Positions 9,265 to 17,228 of a stretch of DNA of 64,000 nt are shown piece after piece. The stretch comes from Parasedimentitalea denitrificans (GTDB taxonomy: Bacteria; Pseudomonadota; Alphaproteobacteria; Rhodobacterales; Rhodobacteraceae). A program made the position numbers and the translations under genes. Every line of letters starts with the position of its first letter. The first letter of the stretch is position 1. The notes beneath the pieces were generated by a model that saw nothing but the letters and a program-made list of their open reading frames with translations, was not told the origin of the DNA and searched no databases. The stretch spans positions 62,001 through 126,000 of the forward strand of contig NZ_QHLQ01000007.1 in NCBI RefSeq assembly GCF_011813015.1. Reading direction: 5' to 3'.

Positions 9265-10017
9265 CTACCCTTGCATTTTCTTTGTCTTCCTGGACGATTG
9301 CAGCGCCCAAAGGATGCTAAAAATATAAACGATATTCAGAATAACCAACGTTGCCCAAAGATAAGTCAGCAGTGCCCCCGCGAACAAGACAACTCCGAGT
9401 ACAAAAAATTTGACCTGATCGCGCATGATCGTAAGGTTCTTGAAGGAATACGTCGGGATATGACTGATCATCAGCAAGCCCACGATGACCGTAAACACCG
9501 CCACCACCATCGGCGGGACAGTTGGCAATTCGGGAAACAGGAACGACACAAACATCGGCAGCATAACCAGAAATGCCCCGGCTGGCGCAGGTACACCAAC
9601 AAAGTAATTGTTGTCGACCTCGTCATCGCCTGACTTGCTGGACACGTTGAACCGCGCCAGCCTCATCACACAGCAGGTGGCATAAATCAGCACCGCTATC
9701 CAGCCGATGCGGCTCAGATCTTCCAGTCCCCAGACATAAAGGATCAGTGCCGGAGCAACCCCGAAGTTCAGGAAATCAGCCAATGAATCCAGCTCGGCCC
9801 CGATCTGCGACTGGGCTTGAAGCAGCCGTGCAATGCGACCGTCAAACCCATCCAGCACGCAGGCCAGCAAAATCAGATAAACCGCCAGCTCAAAATTGCC
9901 CTGAAAGCCGAACTTGATGGCCGACAGTCCTGCACAAATGGCGGCAATAGTCAGCAGGTTCGGCAGCAGGTGCACAATAGGCATTTTAGACTTTGGGCTG
10001 CGAGCATTCTCGGTCAT
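9265..10017 (-). CDS. pssA: CDP-diacylglycerol--serine O-phosphatidyltransferase
   Basis: A 250-residue polytopic membrane enzyme making phosphatidylserine from CDP-diacylglycerol and serine. The CDP-alcohol phosphotransferase motif is complete: D56-x2-D59-G60-x2-A63-R64-x8-G73-x3-D77-x3-D81, read in LDGFDGRIARLL and IGAELDSLAD. About seven further hydrophobic segments follow, and the tail is Lys/Arg-rich (SSRKTKKMQG). It lies three bases after the psd stop and three bases before pmtA. Confidence 0.95.
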   Translation of the reverse strand: MTENARSPKSKMPIVHLLPNLLTIAAICAGLSAIKFGFQGNFELAVYLILLACVLDGFDGRIARLLQAQSQIGAELDSLADFLNFGVAPALILYVWGLEDLSRIGWIAVLIYATCCVMRLARFNVSSKSGDDEVDNNYFVGVPAPAGAFLVMLPMFVSFLFPELPTVPPMVVAVFTVIVGLLMISHIPTYSFKNLTIMRDQVKFFVLGVVLFAGALLTYLWATLVILNIVYIFSILWALQSSRKTKKMQG

Positions 10018-10020
10018 GGC

Positions 10021-10713
10021 TTACGCAGTCCGCGCGACGCGGGCGCCTTCCTCAGATGTGAAGTCAGCAATCACGCTCTCACCTGCAACCATGGTCTGGC
10101 CCAGGTTAACCAGTGGCTCTACGCCCTCAGGCAGGTAAACATCCAAACGCGAGCCAAAGCGGATCAGGCCAAAGCGTTCACCAGTCTGCATCTGCTGACC
10201 CTTGCTGACGAAACAAACGATCCGACGCGCCACCAGTCCAGCGATCTGCACCACGGCGATCTGACGTCCATCTGCCATCTCGATACACAGGCTGTTGCGC
10301 TCGTTGTCAACACTCGCCTTGTCCAGCGATGCATTCAGGAACTTGCCCGGACGATAGCCAATAGCGGTGACTTTGCCAGCAATTGGGGTCCGGTTCACAT
10401 GGCAATTGAAAACGCTCATGAACACGCTCACACGGGTCAGGGCTTTGTCTTCCATACCCAGTTCAGCCGGAGGAACCGCCTTTTCGATCAACGACACGAT
10501 GCCATCGGCCGGGCTAACCAACAGCCCCTCACGGGTCGGAGTGGCACGTTTTGGGTCGCGAAAGAAATAGTAGCACCACACAGTCAGACCAACACCAATC
10601 CAGCCCAGGAAATCGGCCAGCAGGAACAGCACAAGGGTGATCGCCGCAAAGATAGCGACGAATTTGCGGCCCTCGGGGTGCATCGGTTTAATAAATGTAT
10701 CGCGCATCCGCAT
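10021..10713 (-). CDS. psd: phosphatidylserine decarboxylase, short (PSD-B) type
   Basis: A 230-residue proenzyme that decarboxylates phosphatidylserine to phosphatidylethanolamine. After two N-terminal hydrophobic segments (residues 18-50) come the conserved YYFFRDPKR and [16 protein letters not shown], and the self-cleavage site Gly187-Ser188 in [13 protein letters not shown], where Ser188 becomes the pyruvoyl cofactor. The length fits the short proteobacterial/archaeal form rather than the 300-residue E. coli type. First gene of the psd-pssA-pmtA operon. Confidence 0.95.
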   Translation of the reverse strand: MRMRDTFIKPMHPEGRKFVAIFAAITLVLFLLADFLGWIGVGLTVWCYYFFRDPKRATPTREGLLVSPADGIVSLIEKAVPPAELGMEDKALTRVSVFMSVFNCHVNRTPIAGKVTAIGYRPGKFLNASLDKASVDNERNSLCIEMADGRQIAVVQIAGLVARRIVCFVSKGQQMQTGERFGLIRFGSRLDVYLPEGVEPLVNLGQTMVAGESVIADFTSEEGARVARTA

Positions 10714-11079
10714 GAAGTATGTCGCCTTTTAGTAAAGGATAGTCGTTTTCTGCCCCATCCCGAAGGGAGGTACAACACGAATAATCCAGATTGTGCGCAG
10801 CCAAAAGCCGCACGCTTATTTTGTTTAGCCCCGTTTACGCGGCGACGCGACAAACAGCAAAGTTTTTTGACATAAAAGGAAAGCAGATCAGAGCATGCGC
10901 CACGCAGCAAGCCAAACAGGTCCAGCCGGACACACAGATGGTTTCACTTTGGGATCAAGGGGTATCGACAATGAACAACCCCATACACAAGAAGTGATAG
11001 AACTGCTTCGTGACATTCCACTTATGATTGCGCACTATAGGCGTTATGTTGACATCCCTATTGAGTAGGCAAAACTCAA
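10714..11079. other. intergenic region between psd and a secreted-protein gene
   Basis: 366 bases that must hold the leftward psd promoter and the rightward promoter of the secreted protein gene. TTGACA occurs at 11049-11054 and again near 10867, but a good -10 box at the right distance is not clear for either. Short frames here lack ribosome sites and I do not call them genes. Confidence 0.4.
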
Positions 11080-11922
11080 ATGCATATGTTACCCCGCAAT
11101 ATTACCCACAAAAGCATCACTCTTTTCATGTGCCTCTTTATCTCTCCGCTGTTTGCGGGGGAGAACGTCGATCCCAGCGTCAGCCAGGGTCTGAACAGAG
11201 CACCTCTGGACTCCGCATTGGCTTATCTGTCGAGCGGTATTGATTTTCGGACAATTGGTACAACCATATTTAACTTTGCCCCAAAAATCAGGCCGTTTGA
11301 TGTAGGTGATCTGACCATCGGCTACAGCTTTGAAGGGCAATACATGAGTGGTAATCTTACCGGAACGACTTCGGATCTTGGGCCCAAGATCAAACGCTTT
11401 CCCAAAAATCGAAAAGGGCTAGCCCCACCTTTCATGACAGTTACCCGATCCGGACTAACAACAGGTCGGATAACACGTTACAATCGCTATACGGGCTATG
11501 GCGCGACGGCCGAAGTGGAAACCATTACCGAAGAAATCCTAGGAACCTCTCCGTTATCAATCGTCTTTCCCGTTGCCCAATATGCTTTTGGGATCGAGGT
11601 AGAGAGGTTGTTCAGAATGGAGCAGACTGACCGCCCTGCCAAGGATGACAATCATATTCGAGTAAAGGCCTTCAACTCGGATGGAAACATGATTGGTGAA
11701 CGACGGTTCGCAATTGGCGCTACATTTTCTGCGGCTTTTGTTCGGTGCCAGTACACTCAGGACGTGACAGCTATCCAAATCACGTCGAGTGTCCAAGGAG
11801 GCATCGCGCTTGGCTCGGTGACCTATGACAACGGAGCGACACCGCCACCCGTAACGGCAGAATCTCAGGAGACATTGCCAGAAGGTTTTGAGTACCTGCC
11901 TTGCCTTCAGCTGATGGGATAG
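11080..11922 (+). CDS. secreted protein of unknown function
   Basis: A 280-residue protein with an N-terminal signal peptide (hydrophobic ITLFMCLFISPLFA, cleavage expected after LFA). I do not recognise the family. The rest is rich in beta-prone stretches: IGYSFEGQYMSGNL, FGIEVERL, IRVKAFNSDGNMIGERRF, and AIQITSSVQGGIALGSVTYDNG. The latter three resemble the last strands of jelly-roll modules found in exported proteins that describe an object as having an in-plane strand, an AFNSDG loop and a closing SVTYD strand; this is an inference. Two Cys (near residues 220 and 276) could form a disulfide. Starts at ATG 11080 or 11086; neither has a strong ribosome site. Confidence 0.65.
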   Translation: MHMLPRNITHKSITLFMCLFISPLFAGENVDPSVSQGLNRAPLDSALAYLSSGIDFRTIGTTIFNFAPKIRPFDVGDLTIGYSFEGQYMSGNLTGTTSDLGPKIKRFPKNRKGLAPPFMTVTRSGLTTGRITRYNRYTGYGATAEVETITEEILGTSPLSIVFPVAQYAFGIEVERLFRMEQTDRPAKDDNHIRVKAFNSDGNMIGERRFAIGATFSAAFVRCQYTQDVTAIQITSSVQGGIALGSVTYDNGATPPPVTAESQETLPEGFEYLPCLQLMG

Positions 11923-11972
11923 CCGGTAAACGCGCAATTCTGACAAATCCGGGGCTCAGCCCGTAATCTCTT

Positions 11973-12015
11973 CAATCCATCAAGCAGATGGATTGCCGGG
12001 CCCGAAGGGCCCGGC
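11973..12015. terminator. two adjacent hairpins between convergent genes
   Basis: CAATCCATC/GATGGATTG (11973-11981 with 11987-11995) and GCCGGGCCC/GGGCCCGGC (11995-12003 with 12007-12015) sit between the secreted-protein gene and the convergent DMGDH-like gene. They share base 11995, so they compete at the junction. Position suggests bidirectional termination; U-runs are poor. Confidence 0.55.
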
Positions 12016-12022
12016 TCAAAAA

Positions 12023-14521
12023 TCAACCAGTCACCCGAATAGTCTCGTTCTTCGGATCATACGGGCTGTCAACGGTCACCTCGGCGTCCCATAGCTGATC
12101 CATAATCTTTACCTTCAACTTGGTACCCGGCACCGCTAGTTCTGGTTTGACATACCCCATGCCAATGCTTTTCTCGAAAGCCACCGAATAACCGCCCGAG
12201 GTCAAACGCCCTACCCGCTCGCCTTCCGGCGTGTACAGCACTTCGCGGCCCCAAGGGTCGGCATCCTCTGGCCCATCAATCAACAGGGTACAGCACTTTA
12301 CCCGAACGCCAGTTTCCAGCATCGCCTCTTTACCGTGGAAGTCTTTTTCCAGGTCGATAAAGCGCGGCAGATCGGCCTCTTGCGGAGTGGCATCACGGCC
12401 CAGTTCGGTGCCGAATGCACGGTAGGATTTTTCCTGACGCAGCCAGTTCTGCGCGCGGGCCCCCACCAGCTTCATACCATGCTTCTCACCGGCCTTCTCC
12501 AGCAGGTCGAACAGGTAGTTCTGCATCTCAATCGGGTGGTGCAGCTCCCAGCCCAGTTCACCGGTATAAGCCACACGGATCGCGTTGACTGGGCACATGC
12601 CCAACTCGATCTGCCGGGCCGACAGCCATGGGAAGCGCTTGTTGCTCAGCGCTGTGTCGGGATCAGCGTCAACGATGATCTCTTTCAGCACGTCACGCGA
12701 CTTGGGGCCGGCGATGGCAAAGACGCCCCACTGGGTGGTAACGTCCTGGATCTCGATGTAGCCGAACTCTTCCATTTTATCTTCGGCGGCTTTGCGCAGG
12801 AAGTCAGCGTCATATTCTGTCCAGGCACCCGCCGAGACGAGGTAGTAGTCATTCTCGCCATTGCGCACGATGGTGTATTCGGTGCGGGTGGTGCCTGCTG
12901 CGGTCAGCGCATAGGTCAGGTTGATACGGCCTACTTTGGGCAGTTTGTTGCAGGTGAACCAATCGAGGAACTGAGTGGCACCCGGCCCCTTGACGACATG
13001 CTTGGTGAACGCAGTTGCATCGACCAGACCCACGCCTTCGCGGATTGCCTTGGCTTCCTCAACCGCATGTTTCCACCAACCGCCGCGACGGAAGCTGCGT
13101 GATTCAGCGTCGTTGAAACCAACCGGGGCGTAATAGTTCGGACGTTCCCAGCCGTTGACCCAGCCAAATTGCGCGCCGCGTTCTTTCTGGCGGTCATAAG
13201 CTGGCGAGGTACGCAGGCCACGCGCGGCTGGGCGTTCTTCGTCCGGGTGGTGCAGGATGTAGACGTGCTCGTAGCACTCTTCGTTTTTGCGCGAGGCAAA
13301 CTCGGTGGTCATCCAATTCGAGGAGTAACGCTTAGGATCAAGCGAGGCCATGTCGATCTCGGCTTCGCCATCAACCATCATCTGCGCCAAGTAATAGCCA
13401 GTGCCACCAGCGGCGGTGATGCCAAACGAGAAGCCCTCGGCCAGCCACATGTTGCGCAGGCCCGGAGCTGGACCAACCAATGGGTTGCCGTCGGGGGTGT
13501 AGCAGATAGGACCGTTGAAATCGTCCTTGAGGCCGGATTCAGCGCAGGACGGCACACGTTCGGTCATCGCCATGTATTGTTCTGCGATCCGGTCCAGATC
13601 GAGCGGGAACAGATCAGCGCGGAAACTGTCGGGTACGCCGTGTTCAAACCGCGCAGGGGCGCCGTGTTCATAGATACCCAGGATCCAGCCACCGCGTTCC
13701 TCGCGGGCATATGATTCCGAGTCGGCATCGCGCACAACGGGGTGTTCGGGGTTGCCCTCTTCGCGCCATTTGACCAGCTCGGGGTCTTTGTCCATGACGA
13801 TAAAGGTGTGTTCCACCGGGATCGCAGGCATCTTGATGCCCAGCATCTTGGCGGTGCGTTGGGCGTGGTTGCCCGATGCCGTCACAACATGTTCAGCCGT
13901 GATGACGAACTGTTCGTCGCTGGGCACCAGGTTGCCGCCCTTTTCCACCATCTTGGTGCAAGTGACTTCCCAGTGGGTGCCGTTCCAGTGGAAGGCATCA
14001 GCCTGAACTTTGCGCTGAATGTCCACACCACGTTGACGCGCGCCCTTGGCCATCGCCATGGTCACATCGGCCGGGTTAATATAGCCGTCCTCGGTGTGAT
14101 AAATCGCGCCCTTCAGATCGTCGGTACGGATCAGCGGCCAGCGTTCTTTGATCTGGTCTGCAGTCAGCCACTCGTAATCCACGCCGCAAGTTTCAGCGGT
14201 GGACGCATAAAGCTTAAACTCATCCATGCGCTCTTCGGTCTGTGCCATGCGCAGGTTGCCAACCACCGCAAAACCAGCGTTCAGGCCGGTTTCTTCCTCA
14301 AGCGATTTGTAGAAATCGACTGAGTATTTGTGGATGTGGGTTGTCGCGTAGGACATGTTGAACAACGGCAACAGACCAGCGGCGTGCCAAGTCGAGCCCG
14401 AGGTCAGCTCGTCGCGTTCGATCAGCATGACGTCGTCCCAGCCCGCTTTGGCCAGATGATAGGCTATTGACGTGCCTACGGCACCACCGCCGACGACCAA
14501 TGCTTTGACTTGGGTTTTCAT
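12023..14521 (-). CDS. dimethylglycine/sarcosine dehydrogenase-like FAD protein with GcvT domain
   Basis: An 832-residue two-part enzyme: N-terminal DAO-type flavoprotein (ALVVGGGAVGTSIAYHLA, residues 7-24) and C-terminal aminomethyltransferase (GcvT) domain from about residue 430, including FSFGITAAGGTGYY linking region, then GCVT-type segments such as VAYTGELGWELHHP and LRQEKSYRAFGTELG. SGSTWHAAGL (41-50) places His46 where mammalian dimethylglycine and sarcosine dehydrogenases bind FAD covalently. Such enzymes oxidatively demethylate N-methylglycines and pass the one-carbon unit to tetrahydrofolate, feeding glycine betaine or choline catabolism common in marine roseobacters. Which N-methyl substrate is used is not clear. 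GGAGAG precedes the ATG. Confidence 0.85.
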   Translation of the reverse strand: MKTQVKALVVGGGAVGTSIAYHLAKAGWDDVMLIERDELTSGSTWHAAGLLPLFNMSYATTHIHKYSVDFYKSLEEETGLNAGFAVVGNLRMAQTEERMDEFKLYASTAETCGVDYEWLTADQIKERWPLIRTDDLKGAIYHTEDGYINPADVTMAMAKGARQRGVDIQRKVQADAFHWNGTHWEVTCTKMVEKGGNLVPSDEQFVITAEHVVTASGNHAQRTAKMLGIKMPAIPVEHTFIVMDKDPELVKWREEGNPEHPVVRDADSESYAREERGGWILGIYEHGAPARFEHGVPDSFRADLFPLDLDRIAEQYMAMTERVPSCAESGLKDDFNGPICYTPDGNPLVGPAPGLRNMWLAEGFSFGITAAGGTGYYLAQMMVDGEAEIDMASLDPKRYSSNWMTTEFASRKNEECYEHVYILHHPDEERPAARGLRTSPAYDRQKERGAQFGWVNGWERPNYYAPVGFNDAESRSFRRGGWWKHAVEEAKAIREGVGLVDATAFTKHVVKGPGATQFLDWFTCNKLPKVGRINLTYALTAAGTTRTEYTIVRNGENDYYLVSAGAWTEYDADFLRKAAEDKMEEFGYIEIQDVTTQWGVFAIAGPKSRDVLKEIIVDADPDTALSNKRFPWLSARQIELGMCPVNAIRVAYTGELGWELHHPIEMQNYLFDLLEKAGEKHGMKLVGARAQNWLRQEKSYRAFGTELGRDATPQEADLPRFIDLEKDFHGKEAMLETGVRVKCCTLLIDGPEDADPWGREVLYTPEGERVGRLTSGGYSVAFEKSIGMGYVKPELAVPGTKLKVKIMDQLWDAEVTVDSPYDPKNETIRVTG

Positions 14522-14668
14522 AAGGCCCGCTCTCCGGAAAAATGACTCAGCTGGATATGGTTATGCCCAAGCCTAATCCTGTGTGCGAAATCCATCCGAC
14601 GCAAAAACTGTCAAAACCGACCTTACGCCTCATTCAACAGCCTATTTTCTGACGAGGTGTTGGAAAAT

Positions 14669-14690
14669 GAGTATTTTTAGCAAAAAGAAG
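14669..14690 (+). repeat. GAGTATTT...GCAAAAAG short interspersed motif, copy 1
   Basis: GAGTATTTTTAGCAAAAAG begins at 14669, in the spacer upstream of the leftward DMGDH-like gene. Nearly the same string occurs at 62826 and, inverted, at 62894. It reads ATGAGTATTTTT as if starting a short peptide (MSIFSKKK), but the frame ends after 25 codons and has no ribosome site. Confidence 0.6.
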
Positions 14691-14754
14691 CTGTGGGGTT
14701 CTGTTGCGCCGTATGGGCTGGTGCAAGAGCGTTTTGGGAATTGAACCGGGCGCC

Positions 14755-15147
14755 TCAGCAGTTCAGGATTGTCCCGCGCCGTACACAGCCACTGATCGAG
14801 GAACGGGCGACGGGGCGCGTCGTGTCGCGAGACAAGCCCTTGTTGACACGAACGCCAGTTCTGCTTTCACGCCGGTCGGGATCACCCATAACTTGCGGCA
14901 ATGTCGGGTCCGCAGGTTCTTCACCATTGACCAGAGACAGGCTGGCGGTCAAATCTGCAAAGGCGGTCAGGTTGATTGTGGAGACCCCCTCAATCGCAAA
15001 CAGCCGAGTGTTGAGCACCGAAGCATATTGCGACAACCCCATTTGACCTAGCGGCATCTGAGCGCGGCGTGACTGCTGGTGATAGTCCACGCCGAGAGCG
15101 ACGAGGCCACAGGTTGCTGCAAAACAGATATTCTGAACAATCGCCAT
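14755..15147 (-). CDS. small membrane-anchored protein with C-terminal CVRRG..LNC motif (paralogue 1)
   Basis: 130 residues from ATG 15147, which has GGAG eight bases upstream; an earlier in-frame ATG at 15192 is less likely. It has one N-terminal hydrophobic helix (IVQNICFAATCGLVALG) immediately followed by VDYHQQ, a middle helical part (LGQMGLSQYASVLNTRLF), a low-complexity stretch and the tail GCVRRGTILNC. Family unknown. It is a paralogue of the next gene: VDY..Q, an LG...L..Y block and the CVRRG..LNC end are shared in the same order. The paired cysteines at the end suggest a disulfide in the periplasm. Confidence 0.65.
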   Translation of the reverse strand: MAIVQNICFAATCGLVALGVDYHQQSRRAQMPLGQMGLSQYASVLNTRLFAIEGVSTINLTAFADLTASLSLVNGEEPADPTLPQVMGDPDRRESRTGVRVNKGLSRDTTRPVARSSISGCVRRGTILNC

Positions 15148-15263
15148 CAGGGTTCTCCATAAAGGCGCGATGGGCGTCGGTTTCTTCCTCAATGCAATTT
15201 GATTAAAAATTTCGACAATATTGAGGCGTCACCAAGGCATCCTTGGCCGAAGCCCCAGTGACC

Positions 15264-15593
15264 CTAATTACAGTTCAGCGCATTTCCGCGGCGGACACAA
15301 ACTGGTTCGGGTGCGGTTTCGCTGCTCTGCGGCTTTGCCTCCACAGCTGTATCGTGCCCCGTTAAGGCGGGGCTAATCTGTGCCAAACGGTCCTGATTAC
15401 CATGCCGGACTGCAATCGCGCTGGATGCCGTGATGTCTGGCTTGTTATAGCGTGCCCGGACAATGGCACTGTAGTCCTTCATGCTTAGTTCCCCAGGGCC
15501 CAGACCAGCTTTTTGGGCCTGCATATTGTAATCCACGGCTACAACGGCCTGCGTACAGACAACAATGATCCCTAACGATTTCCGCACACTCAT
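15264..15593 (-). CDS. small membrane-anchored protein with C-terminal CVRRG..LNC motif (paralogue 2)
   Basis: 109 residues from ATG 15593 (GGGGCAGG upstream); the frame extends eight codons further to 15617. It has a hydrophobic N-terminus (LGIIVVCTQAVVAVDY), then MQAQKAGLGPGELSMKDYSAIVRARYN and a tail ending CVRRGNALNCN. The arrangement matches the downstream paralogue at 14755-15147, so the two come from a tandem duplication with strong divergence in the middle and retention of both ends. No known domain recognised. Confidence 0.65.
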   Translation of the reverse strand: MSVRKSLGIIVVCTQAVVAVDYNMQAQKAGLGPGELSMKDYSAIVRARYNKPDITASSAIAVRHGNQDRLAQISPALTGHDTAVEAKPQSSETAPEPVCVRRGNALNCN

Positions 15594-15722
15594 TTGCCTG
15601 CCCCAAGATTGCACCACAGCCCTGTCCGAAAAGGTACAGGATAAAGTGGTACAAAATTATGGCAGGTTGCAGGGCTGTGCCTTGCGCCACCTATGTGATC
15701 AGATCGACTGGTCGAACACCTG

Positions 15723-17126
15723 TTAATCGACCAGAATCTTACCAGGGTTCAGAATGTTCTCCGGGTCCAGCGCCACCTTGATTGCGGCCATAAAACGGGT
15801 CGTTTCACCCAGTTCCGCATTCAGATATGCGCGCTTACCCTGACCGATGCCATGTTCCCCAGTACAGGTGCCGTCCATCGATATCGCCATCTGGTTTAGC
15901 CACGACACAAAGTCCCCTGCCCGCGCCCGCTCTTCGGCGTTATCGATGTCGATCAAAAGCAGGCAGTGGAAATTTCCGTCACCAACATGGCCAACAATGG
16001 GCGAGATCAATCCCATATCGGTTGCCTTGTCCTGCGCCGCCACTACGCATTCCGCTAGCCGAGAGATTGGGACACAAACGTCGGTCGAAATCCCTTTGGC
16101 GCCGGGACGAATTTGCAGGCTGGCCCAATACATGTCGTGACGCGCCTGCCACAGCTTGTTGCGCTCCTCGGTAGAGGACGTGGTGGCGATGTCAAAACCG
16201 TTGAACTCTTCTGCGATGGAACTGAAGGTCTCAGCCTGTTCTGCCACCCCAGATTCTGAACCATGGAATTCGAGCAGCAGCAGCGGTGTTTCTGGCAGCT
16301 CCAGCTTGGAATAGGCATTGGCCGCCTTCACGCTCATCTCGTCCAGAAGCTCAATCCGGGCAACCGGGATGCCGTACTGGATTGTCATCATAACCGCGCG
16401 ACAGGCATCATCGATGGTGCGGAACGAACAGCGTGCTGAGCTGATCGCCTCGGGGATGCCCTGCAATTTCAGGGTGATTTCGGTGATCAGGCCCAGGGTT
16501 CCCTCTGATCCGACCAGCAACCGCGTCATGTCATAACCCGCCGAAGACTTCTTGGCCCGTTGTGCAGTGCGGATCACGGTGCCATCGGCCATAACCGCCT
16601 CTAGCGCCAGAACATTGTCCTTCATGGTGCCATATCGCACCGCGTTGGTGCCCGAGGCGCGGGTTGCAGCCATGCCGCCCAGCGATGCATTTGCACCGGG
16701 ATCAATGGGAAAGAACAACCCCTGATCACGCAGATAGGTATTTAGCTGTTCACGGGTCACACCAGGCTGCACCACAACGTCCAAATCCTCGGCGTGGACC
16801 TCAAGAATTTTGTTCATCTGGCTGGTGTCGACAGATATGCCACCAGCAGGTGCGTTCACGTGCCCCTCTAGCGAGGTGCCAGTGCCAAAGGGAATGATCG
16901 GCACAGCGTATTCAGCGCAGGCTTTGACGATCTGCGACACCTCATTTGTGTCGACCGGAAAGACCACCGCATCGGGCATTTGGTTATCGATCCAAGTGGT
17001 GGTGTGGCCATGCTGTTCTCGGATGGCTTCGCCAGTTTGCAGACGGTCACCAAAGAGCTGCTTGAGCACACCAATGGCGGCCTTAATCCCAGCCTCGTTG
17101 CGTGGAAGAGACGTTGCATGCACCAT
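15723..17126 (-). CDS. D-lactate dehydrogenase (cytochrome)-type FAD-binding oxidase
   Basis: A 467-residue FAD-linked dehydrogenase of the LDHD/GlcD group. The PCMH-type FAD-binding half shows PFGTGTSLEGHV near residue 100, GLFFPIDPGANASLGGM near 136 and LLVGSEGTLGLITEITLKL near 202; the C-terminal half has VGHVGDGNFH and GTCTGEHGIGQGK, typical of the metal/substrate site. The likely reaction is D-lactate (or a similar D-2-hydroxy acid) to the 2-oxo acid, with electrons to cytochrome c or quinone. Single polypeptide without a separate Fe-S subunit nearby, so LDHD-like rather than GlcDEF. AAAAGGAG precedes the ATG. Confidence 0.88.
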   Translation of the reverse strand: MVHATSLPRNEAGIKAAIGVLKQLFGDRLQTGEAIREQHGHTTTWIDNQMPDAVVFPVDTNEVSQIVKACAEYAVPIIPFGTGTSLEGHVNAPAGGISVDTSQMNKILEVHAEDLDVVVQPGVTREQLNTYLRDQGLFFPIDPGANASLGGMAATRASGTNAVRYGTMKDNVLALEAVMADGTVIRTAQRAKKSSAGYDMTRLLVGSEGTLGLITEITLKLQGIPEAISSARCSFRTIDDACRAVMMTIQYGIPVARIELLDEMSVKAANAYSKLELPETPLLLLEFHGSESGVAEQAETFSSIAEEFNGFDIATTSSTEERNKLWQARHDMYWASLQIRPGAKGISTDVCVPISRLAECVVAAQDKATDMGLISPIVGHVGDGNFHCLLLIDIDNAEERARAGDFVSWLNQMAISMDGTCTGEHGIGQGKRAYLNAELGETTRFMAAIKVALDPENILNPGKILVD

Positions 17127-17228
17127 TGGTAGGCTCCTTTTGAGTAGCGCGCCGGCGCCAAAACTTCACATGTTAAGATTAGGGCATTGCCGCCAGTTAG
17201 TTCAATACCCACAACCCGGTAGCAGTTG

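Noticed and set aside
9817..10875. 352-codon plus-strand frame across pssA and psd
   Set aside because: Antisense to two genes with full catalytic motifs.
12335..13102. Frames on the plus strand under the DMGDH-like gene (also 13169-13714 and 13742-14323)
   Set aside because: Antisense to clear FAD and GcvT motifs, without ribosome sites.
14667..14743. Short MSIFSKKK peptide frame
   Set aside because: The same bases recur at 62824 in a different reading context; better explained as a DNA motif than a gene.
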